A stretch of 6,385 bases of DNA from Chloroflexota bacterium (GTDB lineage Bacteria > Chloroflexota > Dehalococcoidia > DSTF01 > JACRBR01): the NCBI GenBank assembly GCA_016213125.1, contig JACRBR010000015.1, positions 1 to 6,385 of the forward strand, given 5' to 3'. Below are positions 1-5,738 of the stretch, piece by piece. Position numbers and translations under genes: made by a program. Under the pieces are notes generated by a model. That model worked only from the letters and a program-made list of their open reading frames with translations. It was not told the origin of the DNA and did no database searches. Position 1 is the stretch's first letter; each line of letters starts with the position of its first letter.

Positions 1-240
1 GACATCCAGCGCCTCCTCCAGGCGCTGGCCGCTGGCGACGAGGAAGCGCTCGCGGGCCCGCGATGCCCACGCCGTGCGCGGCGAGACGGCGCCGGACTCC
101 ATGAGGGCCAGCGACACGAGGAGTTGCGGGCGCAGGGAAGCGGCGTGCTCCGGGTAGCGCCGGAGACACTCGTCGAGATCCCAGCGGCCCTCGATCAGGG
201 CCTGCAGGCACTCGTGCAGCTGTTCCTCGAACCGGTCCAT
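1..240 (-). CDS. Small helical DUF5667/anti-sigma-like protein, C-terminus cut by window edge
   Basis: The first 80 residues of a protein are visible, starting at the ATG at 240-238 and reading open to the left edge. The sequence begins MDRFEEQLHECLQALIEGRW and continues with a DLDECLRRYPEH segment (residues 21-32) and then LRPQLLVSLALMES (36-49). This 'D-L-x-x-C-L-x-x-Y-P-E-x-A-x-x-L-x-P-x-L' pattern is typical of short helical N-terminal regions of DUF5667-type and anti-sigma-like proteins encoded after ECF sigma factors in Chloroflexota and related bacteria. No membrane segment is seen in the visible part, but one could follow beyond the edge. The start codon directly abuts the TAG stop of the upstream sigma factor. 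A Shine-Dalgarno-like GAAGGG (complement of 245-250) lies 4 nt before it, so translational coupling is likely. A role in controlling the sigma factor is inferred from position and family resemblance, not shown by the sequence. Confidence 0.72.
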   Translation of the reverse strand, partial: MDRFEEQLHECLQALIEGRWDLDECLRRYPEHAASLRPQLLVSLALMESGAVSPRTAWASRARERFLVASGQRLEEALDV

Positions 241-873
241 CTATCCCTTCGCCTTTGCCCCGTCTCGTTCGGGGATGAGCATCTTCTGTAACTTGCCGAC
301 AGCCTTATGCTGCAGCGCCTTGATGTTCCCTTCGCGCTTTCCCAACGCCTTCGCCGTATCGGCGATGGAGAGCCCCACAGCAAAACGCAGCGCGATAACC
401 TCGCGTTGCGCATCCGGTAACAGAGCCGCTGCCGCGCGCACCTCCTCGAGCGTGATCTGCTCCTCGATGGCCAGGGCCACGTCGTGCCGGCCGTCGGCCA
501 GGTCGAGCGGGATCTCGGCCGTCGGGCCCCCGCGCTGAGCCGAGCGCCGGAAGTGCGTGGCCACGCAGTTGTGGGCGATGCGGAAGACCCAGGACGAGAA
601 GGGGACGTCTTTCCAGCGGAAGTCGCCGATGGCCCCGAGCAGCTTCAGGAAGACCTCTTCGGTCAGGTCCTCGGCCTCGTGGGTGTTCCCCACGCGGGCC
701 ACCACATAGCGGTAGACCCGCGGCATGAACCAGTCGTACAGGTCGGCCAGCGCTTGCTGGTCCCCCGCGCGGGCGCGATCGACCGTCGCGCGCTCCACTT
801 CCGGTGGCACGGCCTGGAGTGCGGGGAAGTCCGTTCCCGAGGCTTCGCGACTCAACGAAGTCAACGAGGGCAT
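241..873 (-). CDS. ECF-type RNA polymerase sigma-70 family factor
   Basis: This 210-residue protein would bind core RNA polymerase and direct it to a small set of promoters. Region 2 spans about residues 38-110. It contains EAEDLTEEVFLKLLG (66-80, core-binding helix) and FSSWVFRIAHNCVATHFRR (92-110, -10 recognition and melting). A linker (111-140) leads to region 4 at about 143-200, with LPDAQREVIALRF (152-164) and the helix-turn-helix LSIADTAKALGKREGNIKAL (168-187). Regions 1.2 and 3 are absent, as expected for the ECF group. The length is normal for ECF factors with a short N-terminal extension. The ATG at 873 is the first possible start after the in-frame stop at 952-954. It has no clear Shine-Dalgarno sequence, and a GTG at residue 22 is an alternative. 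The gene is followed with no gap by a DUF5667-like gene, the usual arrangement for a sigma factor and its regulator. The ECF subgroup cannot be assigned by eye. Confidence 0.93.
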   Translation of the reverse strand: MPSLTSLSREASGTDFPALQAVPPEVERATVDRARAGDQQALADLYDWFMPRVYRYVVARVGNTHEAEDLTEEVFLKLLGAIGDFRWKDVPFSSWVFRIAHNCVATHFRRSAQRGGPTAEIPLDLADGRHDVALAIEEQITLEEVRAAAALLPDAQREVIALRFAVGLSIADTAKALGKREGNIKALQHKAVGKLQKMLIPERDGAKAKG

Positions 874-949
874 GGTACCCGCGGGTCGGAAAGGGCGTCC
901 ACGCGATTGTCCTGTACATCCACGGGTAGAACGCCTGAATAGCGCGAAA

Positions 950-983
950 GGTTAACCATAATGAGCCTCTATCCGGGTCAACC
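950..983. repeat. Two GGTYAACC near-palindromes overlapping the candidate promoter
   Basis: GGTTAACC, a perfect 8-bp palindrome, lies at 950-957, and GGTCAACC lies at 976-983. They differ at one base and their centres are 26 bp apart. They overlap the candidate -10 and -35 elements of the sigma-factor gene. They could be operator half-sites of a regulator, but short matched motifs like this can occur by chance. No cognate regulator is encoded in the window. Confidence 0.3.
955..981 (-). promoter_or_regulatory. Candidate sigma-70-like promoter of the sigma-factor operon
   Basis: On the minus strand TTGACC (complement of 976-981) matches 5 of 6 bases of the -35 consensus. It is followed after 15 bp by TATGGT (complement of 955-960) as a possible -10. 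The spacing is short and the -10 is weak, so this is tentative. It would give a leader of about 75 nt before the ATG at 873. The typical ECF autoregulatory signature (AAC-type -35 with a CGTC-type -10) is not obvious here. Confidence 0.3.
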
Positions 984-1060
984 GGCGAATCTGGGCTGAA
1001 TCTACTACGCCGCCGCTACCCCGAACGTTCCCCGACGCTTCGCCAGCCCCATCTCACACG

Positions 1061-3709
1061 TCAGCGCGCCGGTGGGGACTCCCCGGCGTCCCACCGGGCC
1101 AGCGCGTTCTGCCATTCGGCGTAGGGCCTGGGGACGGCGTCTTGCCAGGTCCCCGGGATCAGGGCAAAGACGGGCGAAAGGCGCGCGTATCGCATCCGGT
1201 AGTAGAGGACGGAGATGAGGTCGTTGCGGACGCTGCTGCCGCTCGTCGCCACAAGGTCCTCGAGCCGGTCCCGGACCTGGCGGGGCACCTGGCCGGCCGG
1301 GTAGGTGTCGCCGAGCTGGCGGAGCGACTCTCCCTCGCCAAGCTCGCCGCCGACGACCCACTGGTGCCGCGCCGCTTCGATATCCCGGCCCTCCGCGTAC
1401 CAGCGCCCCAGCTCGGTGCGGGCGGGCCCGAAGTCGGGCTGGCGGTCAACCGCATACATCAAGTGACCCAACGCCTCGTCGCGCTGGCCGAGGGTGAGTT
1501 GGATCTTGGCGAGCGCGACGCGGAGCGCGAGATCGTTTCCCAGGTCGCCGGTGAAGGCGAGAAACTGGCAGTCGTCGCGCGCCTTCTCCAGCCCGTCGAG
1601 GCTCTCCCTGACGCCCGTGCGATACGCCTCGACGAGGTATGCGCCGTACGTGCAGGGGTTGATGCCGATGGTCGATGCCAGCAGGATCTCGTCGAGATGA
1701 TCGCGCCGCCATGCGGTCTTCTCCCAGAAGGTGGAGTTTGCGAGGCCAGCGTCCATCGAGATGACCTGCCCGTAGGTGCTCACCGCATCGGCGTCACGGC
1801 CCAGGTCCTCGTACACCTCGCCCGCAACGAGCACCGGCGTCACGTGGTAGTCCGCGAGCCGTGTGAGCTGCGCTTCCCGGGCGGCATCATCATCACGGCC
1901 GGTGAGCTCGTACACGCGAGCGAGGTTCGCCCGGGCGAGGTCACTGCGCGGGTCGATCTCGGCCGCGCGCTCCAGGTGGATACGCGCGGAGTTGAGGAGG
2001 TCGTCGTTGGTGCGACCGGTGTTGTTGTATGCCGTCGCCTGCGCGACGCCGAGCTCGAGCTGGTAGACCATCATGCTGGAATCGGCGTTTACCGCGTCCT
2101 GGAGGCGCGCGATGCCGGCGGCGTCACCCTGGTTCCAGGCGTCGAGGCCACGCCAGTAGTCGTAGTGGGCGGCGTCGACACGGTACCAGCCGTACAACAG
2201 CGGGATCAGGAATAGGGGCAAGGCCGCGCGACCGGCAAAGGACGCGTAGCGCCCGTATGTCCGCGCGGGCGACGACGACGCGGCCGACGGCCGGACGGAC
2301 TCGGCGTAGCTGCGCGCGATCACGGCGCCGACGAAGGCCAACGCGAAGGCGGGGGCCTTCCAGATGTTGCCGGCGTCCAGCTGCTGGTGCGCGGCGAATC
2401 CGGCCAGGGCGCCCGCACAGGCAACGGCCACCAACCGCGCCTCGAGCGACCCTTCACGCCAGGTGCGCCAGAGCATGTACGCGAGCGCCGCCGCTATCGC
2501 GACGAGAGCAGCAACGCCGAGCAGGCCAGCGTCATCCGCAACCTGCAGGAAGCCGTTGTGCGCGTGCTGAGTATGGACGACGAACTGCTGCGGGTGGCGG
2601 CCGTACTGGGGATAGAGCTGGCCGAAGGTGTTCGGGCCGCTTCCGGTGAGAACGTTGTCCTTGAAGATGTCGATGCCCGCGTGCCAGGCGTCCTCTCGCG
2701 CGGACAGGGAGCCGCGGAAGAGCCAGCCGGGCCGCGTCGAGGAGTTGGCGATGAACGCCAGCGCGCCGAAGAAGGCGAGCGCGAGCGCGCCCACCACCGC
2801 GGCCAGCGCCGTCGGGCTGAAACCGGCGGGCACGAACGTCTCCCAGGTCAGCCTCTCGCCGTCGCGTTCGCGCTGGTACACGCTCGTCGTGATCCATGCG
2901 GCCGCCACGGTGAAGACGATGGCGACCGCCGTGCCGATCCAGCCGCCGCGCGATAGCGTAAGGAAGATCGCCCAGCCGGCCGCGAAGAGGCCCGCGGCGC
3001 CCAGCACCCTCTCCCACCATGCGAACGGGCGGTAGGCACTGAGCGCGTAGAACGGCAGCAACAGCACGAGGACCATCGCCAGGACGTTCGGGTGGTCGCT
3101 GACGCCGTGCACGCGCGGGACCGTCGGGGGGAAGACGTTGCCGGCGCCTATGCCCTCGACATCGCGCGTCAGCCGGAGGTAGTCCGCGTAGTCGTTACCT
3201 ACGACCCACAGCGCATAGATGGCCAGGGCCAGGCCCGTGAGCATGAACGAGAAACGGAGCGTGCGGGCGCTGAGCAGCGGAAGGCCGGACAGCACGTAGA
3301 ACGCGACGACGGCCGCGCCCAGCAGCAACACGGGCTCGAGGCTTGCGCGCCAGTCGATGGAGGCGTAGGTCGCGATTCCGTACGCGCCCAACAGAACGAG
3401 AACGGGCAAGTCGAGGGGCGTGCCGCCGGGGAGCCTTCGAGACGCCGCGAGCCAGGCCACGTACAGGGCGGCCGCGCAGGCGATGACAAGATGCAGCGTG
3501 AGCGTCTGCGGGAAGACGTGGAAGCTGAGGGCGGGCATGGGGGTGAGGATGAGGTACCCGGCCCACGCGCCCACGAGCGCGAGCGCTGCCAGGCGGCCGA
3601 GGTCTACAGGCTTGAGGGCCCGGAGCTGCAATCCCCGCGGGGCGGTGTGGAACTCTCTGGCGCGCTCCTGCGCCGGGCCGCCGGTCGGGGTGCGAGGGCC
3701 TGCGGACAC
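1061..3709 (-). CDS. O-antigen ligase/polymerase-like (Wzy_C) membrane protein with C-terminal TPR domain
   Basis: This 882-residue protein has about 13 predicted membrane helices (roughly residues 40-57, 70-90, 100-115, 125-142, 150-170, 205-223, 235-251, 256-276, 298-320, 395-413, 424-440, 452-467, 493-509). Wzy_C hallmarks are HPNVLAMVL (206-214), TLSRGGWIG (251-259, with the conserved Arg254) and a large external loop. The loop contains RGSLSAREDAWHAGIDIFKD (332-351), GSGPNTFGQLYP (356-367) and HTQHAHNGFLQVADDAGLLG (379-398). The last motif holds the His-x-His-Asn-x-Phe-Leu signature of the family. Residues about 525-800 form TPR-like helical repeats (clearest at 573-620, 625-655 and 732-785). 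Family members transfer or polymerise undecaprenyl-linked glycans on the outer face of the membrane, or transfer them to protein. The sequence alone does not say which. The GTG start at 3709 is favoured by AGGAG (complement of 3714-3718) 4 nt upstream. No glycosyltransferase or flippase gene is adjacent, so the substrate is unknown. Confidence 0.9.
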   Translation of the reverse strand: MSAGPRTPTGGPAQERAREFHTAPRGLQLRALKPVDLGRLAALALVGAWAGYLILTPMPALSFHVFPQTLTLHLVIACAAALYVAWLAASRRLPGGTPLDLPVLVLLGAYGIATYASIDWRASLEPVLLLGAAVVAFYVLSGLPLLSARTLRFSFMLTGLALAIYALWVVGNDYADYLRLTRDVEGIGAGNVFPPTVPRVHGVSDHPNVLAMVLVLLLPFYALSAYRPFAWWERVLGAAGLFAAGWAIFLTLSRGGWIGTAVAIVFTVAAAWITTSVYQRERDGERLTWETFVPAGFSPTALAAVVGALALAFFGALAFIANSSTRPGWLFRGSLSAREDAWHAGIDIFKDNVLTGSGPNTFGQLYPQYGRHPQQFVVHTQHAHNGFLQVADDAGLLGVAALVAIAAALAYMLWRTWREGSLEARLVAVACAGALAGFAAHQQLDAGNIWKAPAFALAFVGAVIARSYAESVRPSAASSSPARTYGRYASFAGRAALPLFLIPLLYGWYRVDAAHYDYWRGLDAWNQGDAAGIARLQDAVNADSSMMVYQLELGVAQATAYNNTGRTNDDLLNSARIHLERAAEIDPRSDLARANLARVYELTGRDDDAAREAQLTRLADYHVTPVLVAGEVYEDLGRDADAVSTYGQVISMDAGLANSTFWEKTAWRRDHLDEILLASTIGINPCTYGAYLVEAYRTGVRESLDGLEKARDDCQFLAFTGDLGNDLALRVALAKIQLTLGQRDEALGHLMYAVDRQPDFGPARTELGRWYAEGRDIEAARHQWVVGGELGEGESLRQLGDTYPAGQVPRQVRDRLEDLVATSGSSVRNDLISVLYYRMRYARLSPVFALIPGTWQDAVPRPYAEWQNALARWDAGESPPAR

Positions 3710-3781
3710 GTTGCTCCTGGGGGCGCCCGGTGAGAACGAGCAGCGGAAGCGCGGCGCCGGTCGAGTGTATCATGGCGACAT
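3710..3781. promoter_or_regulatory. Divergent intergenic spacer between the Wzy_C-TPR and DUF192 genes
   Basis: These 72 bp separate two divergently transcribed genes and must hold promoters for both if each is transcribed from its own start. On the minus side only the AGGAG ribosome binding site (complement of 3714-3718) is clear. On the plus side TATCAT at 3768-3773 is the best -10-like element. No convincing TTGACA-like -35 was seen on either strand. Confidence 0.4.
3768..3773 (+). promoter_or_regulatory. TANNNT -10-like hexamer for a possibly leaderless DUF192 transcript
   Basis: TATCAT ends 8 nt before the ATG at 3782. No Shine-Dalgarno sequence is present in that gap. A transcript starting the usual 6-8 nt after a -10 box would begin at or next to the start codon. 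The position and missing ribosome binding site suggest leaderless initiation. This is inference from one hexamer. Confidence 0.3.
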
Positions 3782-4336
3782 ATGCGCCGACCTCTCGCGG
3801 CCATCACCGCGATCGCGATCCTCCTACTCACCGGCGCGTGCTCAAGTTCGTCCGAGGCGCCGTCCGGCGGGCCAACCGCGGAGGCCACGGCGCCAATGGG
3901 CCAACCGCGCCTGCCGACGATCGCCGCGGACATCAACGGCATCACGTACATGCTCGAGGTGGCCGACGACCCGGCAGAACGCGCGGGCGGACTGAGCGGC
4001 CGCAAACGCCTCGACGCCAACACCGGGATGCTGTTCGTCTGGGAAGAGGTCGCGCCGCGTGAGCTCTGGATGAAGGGGATGCGGTTTCCGCTGGATTTTG
4101 TCTGGCTCAATGAAGAACGGCGTGTCGTCCGCATCGACGCGGAGGTCGAGGACCAGCCGGGCGCGAGCGACAGCGAGCTTGTCCGTTACCCATCGGGCGC
4201 ACCGGTGACGTATGTGATCGAACTCGGCGCGGGTGTTGCGGCTTCGCACGGCCTCCGCGTCGGCGACGTGGTGGAGTTCGACGAGCGGCTGATCGCAGGA
4301 GCCTACACCGCACCGACGCCGACTCCGCGGCCCTAG
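3782..4336 (+). CDS. DUF192 family lipoprotein
   Basis: This is a 184-residue secreted protein. The N-terminus is a lipoprotein signal: positive MRR, hydrophobic core (5-16), and LTGAC ending at Cys20, the expected lipidation site. The lipobox is slightly off consensus, with Thr at -3. A low-complexity Ser/Gly/Pro/Thr linker (21-45) leads to a DUF192 domain at about 50-166. Visible DUF192 motifs are AERAGGLSGRKRL (66-78), GMLFVW (82-87), LWMKGM (95-100, usually FWMKNT in the family), PLDFVWLN (103-110), YPSGAP (136-141), YVIELGAG (144-151) and GLRVGDVVEF (157-166). DUF192 proteins are mostly exported or membrane-anchored beta-rich domains, and their biochemical role is not established. The C-terminal TAPTPTPRP tail looks like a short unstructured extension. 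The gene is transcribed divergently from the Wzy_C-TPR gene and convergently with the alkylsulfatase-like gene, with which its stop overlaps. It has no Shine-Dalgarno sequence. The N-terminal ATG is supported by the immediately following signal peptide. Confidence 0.9.
   Translation: MRRPLAAITAIAILLLTGACSSSSEAPSGGPTAEATAPMGQPRLPTIAADINGITYMLEVADDPAERAGGLSGRKRLDANTGMLFVWEEVAPRELWMKGMRFPLDFVWLNEERRVVRIDAEVEDQPGASDSELVRYPSGAPVTYVIELGAGVAASHGLRVGDVVEFDERLIAGAYTAPTPTPRP
4333..4336. other. Convergent genes sharing stop-codon bases (CTAG)
   Basis: The plus-strand TAG stop of the DUF192 gene (4334-4336) and the minus-strand TAG stop of the sulfatase-like gene (complement of 4333-4335) overlap within the palindrome CTAG. 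The two coding regions therefore overlap by 4 bp. No strong terminator fits here: only a 5-bp stem (4325-4329 with 4342-4346) with a 12-nt loop and no T-run is seen. Each transcript probably runs some way into the opposite gene. Confidence 0.9.
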
Positions 4337-5619
4337 CTCCTCGCGGCCAGATCGCGCTTCCCCTGCTGGCTGGCGAGGGCGGCGTGGTTCAGGATGTTGC
4401 GGGCCATCGAGGAGTCCTGCTCCACCGAACGCGCGGCGTAGACCTCCGAGCGAACCTTGTGCGCGTCCTTCGATTCGGGCTCCGCGAGCACGGCGTATTC
4501 GACGATGTGGCAGGCGAGACGCGTATTGCCCTCGTCCTTCAGGGCGCGGGCGCGCTTGAGGACGCTGTCTACGCCGCCCGCCATGGCGACCCATTCGCGG
4601 GCCTGCTCGGCGCGAGGCGCGGGCAGCAGGTTGTCGGGCTCGCCGTCGTACCAGCCGCCGTAAAGGCGCCAGATGTTGCGAAGGATGAACTGCGGGTGGT
4701 CGTAGACGGGACGGAGATACGGCTTCGCGAGCAGGTGGTCCGGCATCTTTACTTCGTGCAGCACGGTGTCGAGCGTCACGCCCTGGTTCATCAGCGCGAC
4801 CGTCTGCTCCTCCAGCGACTCCAGCAGCTCGGCCGTATCGCTCAGGGCCTGGAAGACGCGGTCCTTTCCGAAGATGGGGATGCCGTGGCCGGGGATCATC
4901 GTCTCGGCACCGAGGGCCGACATCTCGCGCAATGCGGCGGCCCACTCGCCGCAGAAGCGCTGGACCTTCTGCGGGTTGCACGCGATGGGCGCGGCCCAGA
5001 TGAAGAGATCGCCCGGGGCGAGGATCTTCTTCTCCGGGATCCAGGTCCAGGTGGCGTCGTCGGTCTCGCCGCGGCCGTGCCGCAGCTCGAAGGTGAGGTT
5101 GCCGCTGCGGAAGGTCATGCGATCGGCGTAGGTGACGTCGGCGTAGCGGAACTCCCCGGGCCACTGGAAGCGCTCAACCGGAAAGGCGAACTGGCGGACG
5201 TTGATGGCGGCGTTCCAGCCGCGCGTCTTCTTGTAGCGGTCGAAGTTGGGGCCCACGCCCTCGTGCCCGTAGACGAGCGGGGCGGCCCAGCCCTTATCGC
5301 GCGCCTCCTGTTCGAACGGGGCGACGCCGAAGATGTGGTCGATGTGGTGGTGCGAGTAGACCGCGGCGGCCAGCCGCCGGTCGGGGCGCCACGCGCGCAC
5401 GGCCTCGAACAGCGGCTTCGTGTCGGTGAAGGCGCCGGTGTCGAGCATGACGAGCGCCTCGCCCGTGTCGATCGTGTTCGCACTGGCGAAGCCTTTGTAG
5501 TACAGGACACCGTCCAAGATCTCGTCGCCCTCCCGGTACTGCTCGGTGACCGGGTGGGCCTCGCCGGAGCTGAGCGCGCCCGTCCAGAGGCGTTCGGCGA
5601 TGTCACGGATCTTCGACAT
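4333..5619 (-). CDS. Metallo-beta-lactamase-fold alkylsulfatase-like hydrolase with dimerization domain
   Basis: This 428-residue protein (counted from the ATG at 5619) resembles SdsA1-type alkyl sulfatases, which cleave alkyl sulfate esters with a two-zinc centre. The N-terminal metallo-beta-lactamase fold covers about 30-250. It has LVMLDTGAF (56-64), the metal motif SHHHIDH (89-95; ligands His90, His92, Asp94, His95), GETDDATWTWIPEKK (184-198, probable ligand Glu185), APGDLF (201-206, probable bridging ligand Asp204) and IPGHG (242-246, His245). Residues about 255-415 match the alkyl sulfatase dimerization domain: LMNQGVTLDTV (276-286), YLRPVYDHPQFILRNIWRLY (301-320), GGWYDGEPDNLLP (321-333) and a helical repeat-like end. 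The C-terminal SCP2-like substrate-binding domain of SdsA1 is absent, so this is a short family version. No signal peptide is seen, so it is probably cytoplasmic. An upstream in-frame TTG (5640) is possible but less likely. The true substrate is unknown. Confidence 0.9.
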   Translation of the reverse strand: MSKIRDIAERLWTGALSSGEAHPVTEQYREGDEILDGVLYYKGFASANTIDTGEALVMLDTGAFTDTKPLFEAVRAWRPDRRLAAAVYSHHHIDHIFGVAPFEQEARDKGWAAPLVYGHEGVGPNFDRYKKTRGWNAAINVRQFAFPVERFQWPGEFRYADVTYADRMTFRSGNLTFELRHGRGETDDATWTWIPEKKILAPGDLFIWAAPIACNPQKVQRFCGEWAAALREMSALGAETMIPGHGIPIFGKDRVFQALSDTAELLESLEEQTVALMNQGVTLDTVLHEVKMPDHLLAKPYLRPVYDHPQFILRNIWRLYGGWYDGEPDNLLPAPRAEQAREWVAMAGGVDSVLKRARALKDEGNTRLACHIVEYAVLAEPESKDAHKVRSEVYAARSVEQDSSMARNILNHAALASQQGKRDLAARS

Positions 5620-5625
5620 GGCACG

Positions 5626-5631
5626 ATCGTA
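5626..5631 (-). promoter_or_regulatory. TANNNT -10-like hexamer for a possibly leaderless sulfatase-like transcript
   Basis: On the minus strand TACGAT (complement of 5626-5631) ends 6 nt before the ATG at 5619. There is no purine-rich ribosome binding site between them, and upstream the sense strand is C-rich. The geometry fits a leaderless start. It also argues for the ATG at 5619 rather than the TTG at 5640, which would lie upstream of this box. No good -35 was found at 16-18 bp. Confidence 0.3.
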
Positions 5632-5633
5632 CA

Positions 5634-5669
5634 GGGGCAAGGGACAAGGGACTAGGGATCAGGGGCCGA
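5634..5669 (+). repeat. Degenerate heptamer tandem tract with five G-runs (potential G-quadruplex)
   Basis: From 5635 the plus strand has five consecutive 7-base units, each opening with GG: GGGCAAG, GGACAAG, GGACTAG, GGATCAG, GGGCCGA. The G-runs fall at 5634-5637, 5641-5643, 5648-5650, 5655-5657 and 5662-5665. Loops of 3-4 nt separate them, which satisfies the usual four-run G-quadruplex pattern with one run to spare. The tract lies just upstream of the sulfatase-like gene, with the G-rich strand as its template strand. Confidence 0.75.
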
Positions 5670-5692
5670 CGGATGAACCAAGAAGGGGAAAA

Positions 5693-5724
5693 GAAGTAGC
5701 GCCGCGGGCTTTGCGGCGCTCTTC
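5693..5724 (-). terminator. Rho-independent terminator of groEL
   Basis: A perfect 8-bp stem, AGCGCCGC at 5698-5705 with GCGGCGCT at 5713-5720, encloses a 7-nt loop. Four more pairs (5693-5696 with 5721-5724) extend it past one unpaired base at 5697. Read on the minus strand, the end of the hairpin runs into CTTCTTTTCCCC, giving the U-rich tail needed for termination. The plus strand has only CTTCGTT after the stem. It begins about 48 bp beyond the groEL stop, so it terminates groEL and separates it from the next minus-strand gene. Confidence 0.85.
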
Positions 5725-5738
5725 GTTACCCTGTCAAA

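Noticed and set aside
852..867. Repeated TCAACGA at 852-858 and 861-867 near the sigma start
   Set aside because: It lies within the coding sequence for a Ser/Leu/Thr-rich N-terminus and is too short to be distinguished from chance codon repetition.
305..919. Minus-strand frame starting upstream of the sigma-factor ATG
   Set aside because: The translation is Arg/Gly/Pro-rich and lacks sigma motifs, which are all intact in the other frame. There is no sign of a frameshift in the sigma gene.
1013..1044. Possible terminator for the Wzy_C-TPR gene in the spacer before the sigma factor
   Set aside because: GAACGTTC and repeated TCGGGG are present, but they do not form a stem followed by a T-run on the minus strand. 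No intrinsic terminator can be supported between 955 and 1060.
1142..2215. Plus-strand open frame of 357 codons antisense to the TPR part of the Wzy_C protein
   Set aside because: It has the same mirrored codon register as the sense gene and no recognisable domain. Other long plus-strand frames at 484-942 and 3092-3733 are explained the same way.
3842..5164. Minus-strand open frame of 440 codons spanning the DUF192 gene and half of the sulfatase-like gene
   Set aside because: It is an out-of-frame reading, rich in Arg, Ala and Gly, that crosses two well-supported genes. It has no domain and no start signal.
4384..5655. Long plus-strand open frame of 423 codons antisense to the sulfatase-like gene
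   Set aside because: Its codons are exactly in register with the sense codons, so its stops would need sense TTA, CTA or TCA, which are rare in GC-rich genes. The translation has no recognisable domain, and the sense strand has clear catalytic motifs.
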